Shown in pieces: positions 1 through 8,709 of a stretch of 59,351 nt of DNA (its first letter is position 1; every line of letters starts with the position of its first letter). The translations under genes were made by a program, and so were the position numbers. Source of the stretch: an uncultured Pelagibacteraceae bacterium (GTDB lineage: Bacteria > Pseudomonadota > Alphaproteobacteria > Pelagibacterales > Pelagibacteraceae); contig CACFGT010000007.1 of assembly GCA_902565935.1 (NCBI GenBank), forward strand, positions 1 to 59,351, in the 5' to 3' direction. Below the pieces are notes generated by a model. The model was not told the origin of the DNA. It saw only the letters and a program-made list of their open reading frames with translations, and made no database searches.

Positions 1-669
1 AATAAGGAAGCTAGAGAAAGAGATAAAGATAGAATGTCTCCTAGACAAGCTTGGAGAGCAATACAAGCGGGAATGCCAGAGGATGTGATTATTTCAAGTG
101 ACATTGGAAATAATTGTGCAATTGGAAATGCATATCCGACATTTGAAAAGCCAAGAAAATATTTAGCTCCCGGTTTATTTGGTCCATGTGGTTATGGGTT
201 TCCATCAATATTAGGTGCAAAAATTGGATGCCCTGATACTCCAGTAATAGGATTTGCTGGTGATGGAGCATTTGGTATTAGTATGAATGAAATGAGTTCA
301 TGCGCTAGAGAAGAGTGGCCATCAATAACAATGGTTATATTTAGGAATTATCAGTGGGGAGCTGAAAAAAGAAACACAACTCTTTGGTTTGATAATAATT
401 TTGTTGGAACTGAGTTAGACCCTGAACTAAGTTATGCAAAAGTAGCTAATGCCTGTGGTTTAAAAGGAGTTACAGTAAATACAATGGAGGAAACAACTGC
501 AGCAATCAAACAATCATGTGTAGATCAAAAGAAAGGCGTCACTACATTTATAGAAGTAATTTTAAATCAAGAACTTGGTGAACCTTTTAGAAGAGATGCT
601 ATGAAAAAACCTGTACGAGTGGCAGGTATTAAAAAAGAGGATATGAAAAAGCAACCTTCACTGGTTTAA
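1..669 (+). CDS. xsc: Sulfoacetaldehyde acetyltransferase, C-terminal part (5' end outside window)
   Basis: The reading frame is open from base 1, so this is the C-terminal part of a longer protein. The enzyme is thiamine-diphosphate dependent and converts sulfoacetaldehyde plus phosphate to acetyl phosphate and sulfite, a step in taurine and other C2-sulfonate breakdown in the cytoplasm. Seen: the ThDP/Mg motif AGDGAFGISMNE, the stretch NYQWGAEKRN and a C-terminal ELGEPFRRDA block, all typical of Xsc rather than of acetolactate synthase. It ends in TAA and the next gene starts at the very next base. Other ThDP synthases of the acetolactate synthase family are the alternative, but the QWGAEK and FRRDA blocks favour Xsc. 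Confidence 0.85.
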   Translation, partial: NKEARERDKDRMSPRQAWRAIQAGMPEDVIISSDIGNNCAIGNAYPTFEKPRKYLAPGLFGPCGYGFPSILGAKIGCPDTPVIGFAGDGAFGISMNEMSSCAREEWPSITMVIFRNYQWGAEKRNTTLWFDNNFVGTELDPELSYAKVANACGLKGVTVNTMEETTAAIKQSCVDQKKGVTTFIEVILNQELGEPFRRDAMKKPVRVAGIKKEDMKKQPSLV

Positions 670-1059
670 ATGAATAGTAATAAAATTAAATTAGGCTCAA
701 ACCGAAGTTTTGGAATTGTTTTCTTTATAGTATTTTTAATTATAGCAATTTATCCATTATTAAATGATAATTCAATTAGACTATGGTCTTTAATTATAGG
801 TATTATTTTTTTGATATTGGGAATTATAAATTCAAAAGTATTGACACCCTTAAATATTTTATGGATGAAATTTGGTTTGTTACTTGGCAAAATCGTATCA
901 CCAATTATAATGGGATTTGTATTTTTTGGTGTTGTAACTCCAATTTCAATTTTAATGAAATTGTTTGGAAAAGATTCATTAAATTTGAAAAGAAATAAAA
1001 AACAGACTTACTGGCTGAAGAAAGAAGAAATTAAAAGCAGTATGAAAAATCAATTTTAA
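670..1059 (+). CDS. SxtJ-like small membrane protein
   Basis: A 129-residue protein with about three hydrophobic segments (roughly residues 14-30, 37-53 and 70-95) and a basic C-terminal tail. It starts directly after the xsc stop codon. SxtJ-family membrane proteins are commonly found with DUF5989 proteins and NodU/CmcH-type carbamoyltransferases, and exactly these follow here. The family assignment rests on that neighbourhood plus size and topology. Its biochemical role is not established; a helper for carbamoylation of a surface or exported molecule is inference. Confidence 0.6.
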   Translation: MNSNKIKLGSNRSFGIVFFIVFLIIAIYPLLNDNSIRLWSLIIGIIFLILGIINSKVLTPLNILWMKFGLLLGKIVSPIIMGFVFFGVVTPISILMKLFGKDSLNLKRNKKQTYWLKKEEIKSSMKNQF

Positions 1060-1061
1060 TA

Positions 1062-1211
1062 ATGGAATTTTTGGGTGAAATTATTAGATTTATTAAAGTA
1101 AGAAAAAAGTATTGGTTGGTTCCAATTTTATTAATATTGTTAATGTTTGGTGCATTAATTATTTTATCACAAGGCTCTGCAATTGCTCCATTTATTTACA
1201 CAATATTTTAA
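1062..1211 (+). CDS. DUF5989 family small membrane protein, copy 1
   Basis: A 49-residue protein starting MEFLGEIIRF and ending APFIYTIF. It has a basic juxtamembrane patch (KVRKKYW) and one transmembrane helix at about residues 18-36. By hand alignment it shares 28 of 49 residues with the protein at 2156-2305, including an identical last eight residues. It starts 2 bases after the SxtJ-like gene and ends 3 bases before the methyltransferase, so it is probably co-transcribed with both. DUF5989 proteins typically sit beside carbamoyltransferases; their function is unknown. Confidence 0.75.
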   Translation: MEFLGEIIRFIKVRKKYWLVPILLILLMFGALIILSQGSAIAPFIYTIF

Positions 1212-1214
1212 TTT

Positions 1215-2138
1215 ATGTCTGAGTATATTAAAAAACCATTTGAAAATAAAAATGGTATCTTCTCTTTTTCAATTGAAGATACTGAAACTAAAAAAGTTAC
1301 TGAATTTTATAAGATTACTCCATTTCCAAATTACAAGGATAATGATGACAAACAATCAATTCTTGAAAAAGGAAATAAAAATCTTTTAGCTCAAAAATTT
1401 AAGAATTTTATAGGTTTTAAAAAAAAAGTTTTAGAAGTAGGTTGCGGCACAGGTCAATTATCAATTTATTTTTCTTTGGGTACTAATAATAAAATTGTCG
1501 GTTTTGATCCAACAATTCAATCTCTTAATCTTGCAAAAAATTTTGCTACAAAAAATGAAATATTAAATATCGAATTTGTAAATGCAGATATTTTTGACGA
1601 TGTTTTGGTTGATAATTATTTCGATTTTGTTTGGTGCAATGGTGTATTGCATCATACTAAAGATCCTTATAAAGCATTTCAAATAGTTACTAAGTCTCTT
1701 AAAAATGAGGGTTATATACTTGTTGGTCTATATAATAAATTTGGAAGATTTAGAACTATTTTAAGAAAATATTTAAGTAAAATATTTGGTTTATGGTTTT
1801 TAGAATTTATTGACCCTACTTTAAAAAATCTTAAAATAAGTGATCAGGAAAGAAAATCTTGGATTAAGGATCAGTATTTTCATCCAATCGAAAGTTTACA
1901 TACTTTAGATGAAGTTTTAGAGTGGTTTGATAATAATGATATTGAATATATTAATTCCATTCCATCGTGTGATTTTGAATTAAGTCAAGATTACAGTAAT
2001 TTATTTAAAAAGAATTCTGTTGGAAGTTTTTATTCTAGAATAATAAATCAATTTTCCATGATTTTTAATAGACTTGGTTCTGACGGAGGATTATTTGTTG
2101 TAATTGGAAAAAAAAAAATTAAAAGTAATCCTAAATAG
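1215..2138 (+). CDS. Class I SAM-dependent methyltransferase
   Basis: A 307-residue protein with a Rossmann-type methyltransferase core. Motif I VLEVGCGTGQLS lies at residues 72-83, the acidic motif II (GFDPT) follows, and the motif IV region is DFVWCNGVLHHTKDP, which resembles small-molecule and O-methyltransferases of the Methyltransf_11/UbiE type. The C-terminal part (about residue 190 on) is less conserved and probably binds the acceptor. It lies between the two DUF5989 genes in a surface-modification cluster, so a glycan or lipid acceptor is likely, but the substrate cannot be read from sequence. There is no signal peptide, so it acts in the cytoplasm. Confidence 0.8.
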   Translation: MSEYIKKPFENKNGIFSFSIEDTETKKVTEFYKITPFPNYKDNDDKQSILEKGNKNLLAQKFKNFIGFKKKVLEVGCGTGQLSIYFSLGTNNKIVGFDPTIQSLNLAKNFATKNEILNIEFVNADIFDDVLVDNYFDFVWCNGVLHHTKDPYKAFQIVTKSLKNEGYILVGLYNKFGRFRTILRKYLSKIFGLWFLEFIDPTLKNLKISDQERKSWIKDQYFHPIESLHTLDEVLEWFDNNDIEYINSIPSCDFELSQDYSNLFKKNSVGSFYSRIINQFSMIFNRLGSDGGLFVVIGKKKIKSNPK

Positions 2139-2155
2139 ATATTCAGATAAATAAA

Positions 2156-2305
2156 ATGCAGTTTTTAAAAGAACTTTGGGATTTTTTTAGAGCAAGAAAG
2201 AAATGGTGGTTAATACCAATTATCTTATTCTTAGCTTTGTTTGGATGGTTATTTGTTTTTACCCAAGGCTCAGTGGTTGCTCCCTTTATTTATACAATAT
2301 TTTGA
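2156..2305 (+). CDS. DUF5989 family small membrane protein, copy 2
   Basis: A 49-residue protein starting MQFLKELWDF and ending APFIYTIF, with one transmembrane helix after a basic ARKKWW patch. It is a paralogue of the protein at 1062-1211. Its stop codon TGA overlaps the ATG of the carbamoyltransferase (TGATG at 2303-2307), so the two are translationally coupled. This overlap also fixes the carbamoyltransferase start, because longer readings of that frame would run through this gene. Confidence 0.75.
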   Translation: MQFLKELWDFFRARKKWWLIPIILFLALFGWLFVFTQGSVVAPFIYTIF

Positions 2306-4143
2306 TGAAATCAATTTTAGGAATATCTGCATTTTATCACGATAGTGCTGCAACTATTATAATCGATGGAAAGATCATTGCTGCAGCTCAAGAAGAAAGA
2401 TTTACAAGAATTAAACATGATAAAAGTTATCCATTTCATGCTATTGAGTTTGTTTTAAAATATTCTAAACTTAAATTAAGTGAGATAGATTATATAGTTT
2501 TTTTTGAAAAACCTTTCCTTAAATTTGAGAGATTACTTGAAACATACGTAGCATTTGCTCCTAAAGGCTTTAAATCTTTTTGTAAGGCTATGCCTATTTG
2601 GTTAAGTGAAAAATTATTCCAAAAAAAATTATTACTAAACAGATTAAAAGAACATGACAAAAATTTTAAAGACAGTACTAAAATCATGTTTTCTGATCAT
2701 CATTTAAGTCATGCAGCAAGCGCTTTTTTTCCCTCACCGTTTAATGAAGCAATTGTTCTGACAGCCGATGGAGTAGGAGAGTGGGCTACTACAACAGTTG
2801 CGCTTGCAAAAGAAAATAAAGTTGAAATAAAAAAAGAAATTCATTTTCCACATTCTTTAGGTTTATTATATTCAGCTTTTACATACTATACTGGTTTCAA
2901 AGTAAATAGTGGAGAATATAAATTAATGGGTTTAGCTCCATATGGTAATCCTATTTACAAAGAAAAAATTTTAAAAAATTTAATAGATGTTAAAGAGGAT
3001 GGAACCTTTAATCTAAATCAGAAATATTTTAATTACGCAACTGGCCTGACAATGACAAATAAAAAGTTTGATGAACTATTCGAAAATCCAGTAAGGAAGC
3101 CGGATAAAGATAAATTGACTCAATTTCATATGGATATTGCTTCATCCATTCAAGAAGTGACAGAGGAAATTATGATTAAATTAGCCTCATCTGTTGCTAA
3201 AGAATATAATATTAAAAATCTTTGTCTTGCAGGTGGTGTAGCATTAAATTGTGTTGCAAATGGTAAATTAATGGAAAAAAAAATATTTGATAAAATATGG
3301 GTACAACCAGCTGCAGGTGATGCTGGGGGTTCATTAGGAGCAGCATTAGCTTTATGGCATAATGAATTTGATAATCCTAGAATTAATAGCAATAACGATG
3401 ATATGCAAGGTTCCTATTTGGGTCCAGAATTTTCAAATGATGAAATTAAAAAAACTTTAGAGAATATCGGTGCAGTATTTGAGACAATTAATGAGGATGA
3501 ATTAATATCAATTACTGCAAAAGATTTAGCAAATGGTTTAGCAGTGGGATGGTTTCAAGGAAGAATGGAATTTGGCCCAAGAGCATTAGGCGCAAGATCT
3601 ATTTTAGGAGATCCTAGATCGTCAACTATGCAAAAAAACTTAAATTTAAAAGTTAAATATAGGGAAAGCTTTAGACCTTTTGCTCCTTCTGTTTTAAGAG
3701 AAGATCTATCTGAATGGTTTGATTTGAATACCGATAGTCCATATATGTTATTTGTTGCAAAAGTTAACTCAAATAAATGTAATCCTATGACTGAAGAACA
3801 AAAAAATTTATTTGGAATTGATAAATTAAATGTAAAAAGGTCGGAGATACCTGCTGTAACCCATGTAGATTATTCTGCAAGAATTCAGACAGTTCACGAA
3901 CACACAAACAAGAGATATTATAAACTAATTAAAAAATTTAAAGAAATTACTAGATGTCCCATCCTTGTTAATACATCTTTTAATGTTAGAGGGGAACCAA
4001 TCGTGAATACACCTCAGGATGCCTTCAATTGTTTTATGGGTACAGAATTAGATAAGTTGGTTATAGGAAGTTTTTATTTAGATAAAAATAAACAAAATGA
4101 AAATTTAAAAAAAGATTATTCAAAAGAATTCGAATTAGATTAA
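2305..4143 (+). CDS. Carbamoyltransferase (NodU/CmcH/TobZ family)
   Basis: A 612-residue enzyme expected to transfer a carbamoyl group from carbamoyl phosphate, through carbamoyl-AMP, to a hydroxyl of a sugar or natural product. Seen: the N-terminal Kae1-like domain (GISAFYHDSAA, AAAQEERFTRIKHD, LSHAASAFFPSPF, LTADGVGEW, KLMGLAPYG, CLAGGVALNC) and the C-terminal YrdC-like carbamoyltransferase part (EFGPRALGARSILGDPR, SFRPFAPSV, LVNTSFNVRGEPIV). The length is normal for the family. I chose the ATG at 2305 because the protein then begins directly with the conserved MKSILGISAFYHDSA block. The acceptor is unknown; the methyltransferase and SGNH neighbours suggest a surface polysaccharide. Confidence 0.88.
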   Translation: MKSILGISAFYHDSAATIIIDGKIIAAAQEERFTRIKHDKSYPFHAIEFVLKYSKLKLSEIDYIVFFEKPFLKFERLLETYVAFAPKGFKSFCKAMPIWLSEKLFQKKLLLNRLKEHDKNFKDSTKIMFSDHHLSHAASAFFPSPFNEAIVLTADGVGEWATTTVALAKENKVEIKKEIHFPHSLGLLYSAFTYYTGFKVNSGEYKLMGLAPYGNPIYKEKILKNLIDVKEDGTFNLNQKYFNYATGLTMTNKKFDELFENPVRKPDKDKLTQFHMDIASSIQEVTEEIMIKLASSVAKEYNIKNLCLAGGVALNCVANGKLMEKKIFDKIWVQPAAGDAGGSLGAALALWHNEFDNPRINSNNDDMQGSYLGPEFSNDEIKKTLENIGAVFETINEDELISITAKDLANGLAVGWFQGRMEFGPRALGARSILGDPRSSTMQKNLNLKVKYRESFRPFAPSVLREDLSEWFDLNTDSPYMLFVAKVNSNKCNPMTEEQKNLFGIDKLNVKRSEIPAVTHVDYSARIQTVHEHTNKRYYKLIKKFKEITRCPILVNTSFNVRGEPIVNTPQDAFNCFMGTELDKLVIGSFYLDKNKQNENLKKDYSKEFELD

Positions 4144-4152
4144 ATTTTATAG

Positions 4153-5139
4153 ATGAAAAAAATTATCGGATATTCAATTTTTTTAATAATTAATTATCTG
4201 TTATTAAGTCTTATAGTTTTTATTTTTAGTTTAGTTTCTCTAAATAATGGAAAGGTTTATGATTTATTGTGGATTAAATATGTGCAAACAAACCTTTATT
4301 TTAAAACTGGTTTTAGAAACATTTTTCAACACAGCACTAATGATTGTGTCGAATACGATGAAGATTTAATTTATGTTCCTAAAAAAGGAAAATGTAAATT
4401 TTCAAATCCAGAATTTAAAACAGTCCTAAGTTTCGATGGATTTAGAAGACTAAACCTTGTTGATGATGGGATAAGTAAAAATGATGATATAGTTGCTGTT
4501 TTGGGAGACTCAATTGCAATGGGATGGGGTGTTGAGGATGATGAAACATTTTCTTATGATTTGCAAAAAAATTTAAACAAAAAAGTTATAAATTTAGGTG
4601 TCTCTAGCTATGGGACATTAAGAGAAATAAAAAGGTTAAAGAAAAATAAGTACTATAATCAAGTAGACACAATAATTATTCAATACCATGTGAATGATTA
4701 TGGAGAAAATATTTATATGGATCCAGAAAAAAAATATAGCCAAAAAGATTTTGAAAAATATTTTTTTTCATATCAAAAAAACTCAGAGCCCTTTAGTATA
4801 ATGTTAAGGCTTTACAAAAAAACTCTTAGACTATTGTTTTCTCATATAAATGACATAATCTTCCCATCATTAAATATCAAAGAATGGAAAATAGATAAAG
4901 ATCTCCGACAACTTCAAAAAATTATCTCATCCAATTTTTCTAACGAAGAAAAAAAGATTTTAATTTTTATTACAGTAGAACCATGGGAAAGAATGGTTTA
5001 CGATAAAACTAAAAACTATACCTTCGATTTCATGGAAATTAAATTTGAACCACAACATAAGTTTATAATTGATGATCACCCAAATGTAAAAGGTCACAAG
5101 TTTATCTCTCAAAAACTAAAAGAACGCTTGTCTAAGTAA
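4153..5139 (+). CDS. Membrane-anchored SGNH/GDSL hydrolase-like protein
   Basis: A 328-residue protein with an N-terminal signal anchor (about residues 6-28) and an SGNH hydrolase core outside the membrane. Block I is VLGDSIAMGWGV with the nucleophile Ser, the later IIIQYHVNDYGEN has the block III Asn, and the C-terminal DDHPNVKGHKF supplies the Asp and His of the catalytic pair. Such proteins often add or remove acetyl groups on envelope glycans. It follows the carbamoyltransferase by 9 bases, so it is likely in the same operon. The substrate is inferred only from context. Confidence 0.7.
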   Translation: MKKIIGYSIFLIINYLLLSLIVFIFSLVSLNNGKVYDLLWIKYVQTNLYFKTGFRNIFQHSTNDCVEYDEDLIYVPKKGKCKFSNPEFKTVLSFDGFRRLNLVDDGISKNDDIVAVLGDSIAMGWGVEDDETFSYDLQKNLNKKVINLGVSSYGTLREIKRLKKNKYYNQVDTIIIQYHVNDYGENIYMDPEKKYSQKDFEKYFFSYQKNSEPFSIMLRLYKKTLRLLFSHINDIIFPSLNIKEWKIDKDLRQLQKIISSNFSNEEKKILIFITVEPWERMVYDKTKNYTFDFMEIKFEPQHKFIIDDHPNVKGHKFISQKLKERLSK

Positions 5140-5155
5140 TACTAAAAAAAAATTC

Positions 5156-6610
5156 TTAAATTTTTTGATCATACTCACCAATTTTTCCTGTTTTTTGAAG
5201 TAGATCATCAATAAAATCAAAAATCTTTTTTTTTCTTTTATTAGATGTTGGACTTTCTGTTACAATTACAAGGGAGGGTTTATTTGAAGATGCTCTTATT
5301 AGTCCCCAAGAACCATCTTTAAATGAAAATCTAATTCCATTTACGGTTAAAATTTCTTCAATTTCTTGATCATCAATTTTAGTTTTCTTATTTTTGATTT
5401 CTTCAATTATTTTAGTTATTTCCTCAACAACTGAATATTTTTCCTCATCTTTACAAAAGGGTGCCATAGTAGGTGATTGAAATGTTTTGGGAAGTTCATT
5501 AATTATTTCACTCATCTTTTTATTTTGTTCATCTAATAAGTGACATACTTGAATTGCTGAATTAATTCCGTCATCATAACCGTAACCTAGGGGTGAATTA
5601 AAAAAAAAGTGACCACTTTTTTCAAAACCTGCTAGTGCTTTTTCAGAATTTACTTTTCTTTTTATATGTGAATGTCCAGTTTTCCAATAAATCGTTTGAC
5701 AATTATTTCTTAATAAAACTTTATCATTGGTAAATAGCCCTGTTGATTTGACATCAACAATAAATTTTGAACTTTTATAATTTGAAGATAAGTTTCTAGC
5801 AATCATTAATCCGATCTTATCTGAAAATATTTCCTCTCCATTGTCATCAATTACACCAACTCTATCTCCATCACCATCAAAACCAAAACCAATATCTGCT
5901 TCATTATTTTTTACTACCTTAGAAATTTCATGAAGCATTTTTAAATCTTCGGGATTTGGGTTATATTTTGGGAAAGACCAATCTAATTTACAATCCAACT
6001 CGATTACTTCACAGCCAATTCCTCTTAAAATGTCAGGTGCAAAAATTCCTGCTGTACCATTTCCACATGCAACAACAGCTTTAATTCTTTTTTTTAATTT
6101 ATTTCTTTTGATAAGATCATTTTTATAAATATCTTGAAAATTTTTTACCTCTTTTTCATTTCCTTGTCCTCTTGTAAATTCTTTTTTTAGAGTAATATCT
6201 TTTAATTCTCTCATTTCTTCTGGAGCATGAGTTAAACCTTTTTTGATACCCATCTTTACGCCAGTCCAACCATTTTCATTATGGCTTGCAGTGACCATTG
6301 CCACAGCATCACTATCTAGTTTAAATTGAGCAAAATAAACCATGGGCGAAAGCGATAGCCCAATATCTTCCACACAACATCCTGTTGAAATTAATCCATC
6401 TTTTAATGCAATTTTTATTTCCTCGCTGTACGATCTGTAATCATGACCTATTATTACTCTTGGATTATCTTTTTTAGTATGTTTTATTATTTGCGTCCCT
6501 AGTCCCTTTCCAAGTTCAATGATTCCATTTTTATTAATGTCCTTTTCATAAAGCCATCGTGCGTCATATTCTCTAAAACCGTAGGGATCTATTTTTATTG
6601 ATTGATTCAT
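5156..6610 (-). CDS. Phosphomannomutase / phosphoglucomutase
   Basis: A 484-residue alpha-D-phosphohexomutase that interconverts hexose 6-phosphate and 1-phosphate for nucleotide-sugar synthesis. Seen: the phosphoserine loop TASHNENGWTGVK, where Asn-Glu replaces the usual Asn-Pro after TASH, the metal loop GFDGDGDRVGVID, and the sugar-binding segment GFEKSGHFFF. The N-terminal DPYGFREYDARW resembles AlgC/ManB-type enzymes. It converges on the SGNH gene with 16 bases between stop codons. I leave the symbol empty because manB, algC and pgm cannot be told apart by sequence alone. Confidence 0.85.
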   Translation of the reverse strand: MNQSIKIDPYGFREYDARWLYEKDINKNGIIELGKGLGTQIIKHTKKDNPRVIIGHDYRSYSEEIKIALKDGLISTGCCVEDIGLSLSPMVYFAQFKLDSDAVAMVTASHNENGWTGVKMGIKKGLTHAPEEMRELKDITLKKEFTRGQGNEKEVKNFQDIYKNDLIKRNKLKKRIKAVVACGNGTAGIFAPDILRGIGCEVIELDCKLDWSFPKYNPNPEDLKMLHEISKVVKNNEADIGFGFDGDGDRVGVIDDNGEEIFSDKIGLMIARNLSSNYKSSKFIVDVKSTGLFTNDKVLLRNNCQTIYWKTGHSHIKRKVNSEKALAGFEKSGHFFFNSPLGYGYDDGINSAIQVCHLLDEQNKKMSEIINELPKTFQSPTMAPFCKDEEKYSVVEEITKIIEEIKNKKTKIDDQEIEEILTVNGIRFSFKDGSWGLIRASSNKPSLVIVTESPTSNKRKKKIFDFIDDLLQKTGKIGEYDQKI

Positions 6611-6768
6611 GCTGTTAATTACTTACATTTTTTTTGATTTTATAGTTGAATTTTTTTTTTAGTGTTCTATAAATGTTCTATTGATTTACTGTTTATATAG
6701 TATATTGATACTTGACGCACACAACATATAGTTGTTTTCGTTTAAATAACAAAATATAATACATAAAA
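6611..6768 (+). promoter_or_regulatory. Divergent intergenic region with a palindrome upstream of nrdA
   Basis: This 158-base gap separates the mutase (minus) from nrdA (plus) and must hold both promoters. At 6721-6735 there is a palindrome, ACAAC-ATATA-GTTGT, with perfect 5-base arms. It overlaps the region just downstream of a -35-like TTGACG (6712-6717). Its position and AT centre resemble NrdR boxes, which repress ribonucleotide reductase genes, but it is not a clean match to the 16-bp consensus and no clear second box is seen. NrdR control is inference. Confidence 0.4.
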
Positions 6769-8709
6769 ATGAATAAAATTCTATCTCAGGCATTAAAGAA
6801 AGCTGTCTCTGAATATAGCCCTGATATAGCTGATGTTTCAAAAAATAGTCGTCCTGATCTTTTTTCATTAAATAATGAGACTGAGCTTTTTCAAAATGAT
6901 AAAGGAATAATTATAAAGATTGATCGTTCAAAAGATGCAAACCTAACTGATTTTGGTAAGGCAACTTTGAAAGATAGATATTTAGGTCAAAACGAGTCTT
7001 TTCAAGATCTGTTTGCTAGAGTTGCTAGTACATATGCAGACGACAATCTACATGCTCAAAGAATTTATAACTATATAAGTAATCTTTGGTTTATGCCTGC
7101 AACACCAGTTTTATCTAATGGTGGGACAAAAAGGGGATTACCAATTTCATGTTTTCTAAATGAGGCATCAGATAGCTTGGGTGGTATTTTAGATCTTTGG
7201 AGTGAGAATGTTTGGTTAGCAGCTAAAGGCGGTGGGATTGGAAGTTACTGGGGCAATTTAAGATCAATTGGTGAAAAAATTGGCAGAGTTGGAAAAACTT
7301 CTGGAATAATTCCATTTATAAAAGTAATGGACTCTTTAACAATGGCTATTAGCCAAGGTTCTTTAAGAAGAGGATCTGCTGCTTGTTATTTACCAATAGA
7401 TCATCCTGAAATAGAAGAATTTATTGAAATGAGAAGACCTACAGGCGGCGATCCAAACAGGAAAGCATTAAATCTTCATCATGGAGTTTTAGTTTCAGAT
7501 GCTTTTATGAGAGCAGTTGAGACAGATGAGCAGTGGGCTCTTAAGAGTCCTGCTGACGGTTCAGTTCAACAAACTATTTCAGCTAGAAATTTATGGATTA
7601 GATTGTTAACTGCAAGAATTGAAACTGGTGAACCTTATATTATTTATATAGACACTGTTAACAGACAGATACCACAACACCATAAGCTTGCAAACTTAAC
7701 TGTTAAAACTTCTAATTTATGCAGTGAGATCACTTTACCAACTGGTATTGATAAAGATGGTAAAGACAGAACGGCAGTTTGTTGCTTATCTTCTTTAAAC
7801 ATTGAAAAATATGACGAATGGAAAGATGATGAGAATATGATCAATGATGTCATGAGATTTTTAGATAATGTTTTAAGTGATTTTATCGAAAAAGCACCAG
7901 ATCAATTTAAAGACGCAAAATATTCTGCAGAAAGAGAAAGAAGTGTTGGTCTTGGCGTGATGGGTTTTCACTCATATCTTCAAAAAAATAGAATACCACT
8001 CGAATCTGTGATGGCCAAAGCTTGGAATAAAAAGATTTTTAAAAATATTCATGAAAAAGTAAATCAGGCCTCTAAGAACTTAGCTGAGGAAAGAGGTGCA
8101 TGTCCAGATGCAGCTGAGTATGGATTTAATGAAAGGTTTTCTAATAAAACTGCAATTGCACCAACTGCTTCAATTTCAATTATATGCGGTGGAGCTTCAC
8201 CTGGTATCGAACCAATTGCTGCAAATAGTTATACACATAAAACTTTGTCAGGATCTTTTAATGTTCGTAACAGATATTTAGAAGAAATCTTAGAAAGTCA
8301 TGGAAAAAATGATGATGAAACCTGGTCAACAATTACTACAAATCAAGGATCTGTTTCACATTTAGATTTTTTAACTGATTTAGAAAAAGACGTTTTCAAA
8401 ACTGCTTTTGAATTAAATCAAAACTGGATCATAGAATTAAGTGGAGATAGAACGCCTTATATTTCTCAAGCACAATCAGTAAATTTATTCTTGCCAGCAG
8501 ATGTTCATAAAAAAGAACTTCACAAAATTCATTTTGATGCGTGGAAAAAAGGCTTAAAAAGCCTTTATTACTGCAGATCAAAATCAATTCAAAGAGCTGA
8601 AAATATTAATGATGCGAAATCAACAGATATTACAGCTAATGTTTATAAATCTAAAAATCAATCACAAAATGACCAACCAGAATACGAGGAGTGTTTATCA
8701 TGTCAGTAG
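6769..8709 (+). CDS. nrdA: Ribonucleoside-diphosphate reductase, alpha (large) subunit
   Basis: A 646-residue catalytic subunit of an aerobic class I ribonucleotide reductase, which makes dNDPs from NDPs. Seen: the redox Cys in GLPISCF (residue 128), the radical-site NLCSE with Asn316, Cys318 and Glu320, and the C-terminal thioredoxin-reactive pair in EECLSCQ (Cys642 and Cys645). It is over 100 residues shorter than the E. coli protein. The N-terminus passes directly into the catalytic barrel and I see no ATP-cone, so dATP feedback on overall activity may be missing. The gene overlaps nrdB by 10 bases. Confidence 0.95.
   Translation: MNKILSQALKKAVSEYSPDIADVSKNSRPDLFSLNNETELFQNDKGIIIKIDRSKDANLTDFGKATLKDRYLGQNESFQDLFARVASTYADDNLHAQRIYNYISNLWFMPATPVLSNGGTKRGLPISCFLNEASDSLGGILDLWSENVWLAAKGGGIGSYWGNLRSIGEKIGRVGKTSGIIPFIKVMDSLTMAISQGSLRRGSAACYLPIDHPEIEEFIEMRRPTGGDPNRKALNLHHGVLVSDAFMRAVETDEQWALKSPADGSVQQTISARNLWIRLLTARIETGEPYIIYIDTVNRQIPQHHKLANLTVKTSNLCSEITLPTGIDKDGKDRTAVCCLSSLNIEKYDEWKDDENMINDVMRFLDNVLSDFIEKAPDQFKDAKYSAERERSVGLGVMGFHSYLQKNRIPLESVMAKAWNKKIFKNIHEKVNQASKNLAEERGACPDAAEYGFNERFSNKTAIAPTASISIICGGASPGIEPIAANSYTHKTLSGSFNVRNRYLEEILESHGKNDDETWSTITTNQGSVSHLDFLTDLEKDVFKTAFELNQNWIIELSGDRTPYISQAQSVNLFLPADVHKKELHKIHFDAWKKGLKSLYYCRSKSIQRAENINDAKSTDITANVYKSKNQSQNDQPEYEECLSCQ

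Noticed and set aside
1183..1389. Plus-strand frame overlapping the first DUF5989 gene and the methyltransferase start
   Set aside because: It overlaps two better supported genes in other frames and has low-complexity content; the coupled 49-residue gene and methyltransferase explain the DNA.
2203..2304. N-terminal extension of the carbamoyltransferase
   Set aside because: The extra 34 residues are the second DUF5989 gene read in another frame; the family's conserved start MKSILGISAFYHDSA begins at 2305.
5140..5155. Bidirectional terminator between the SGNH and mutase genes
   Set aside because: There is an A/T run but no inverted repeat able to form a stem.
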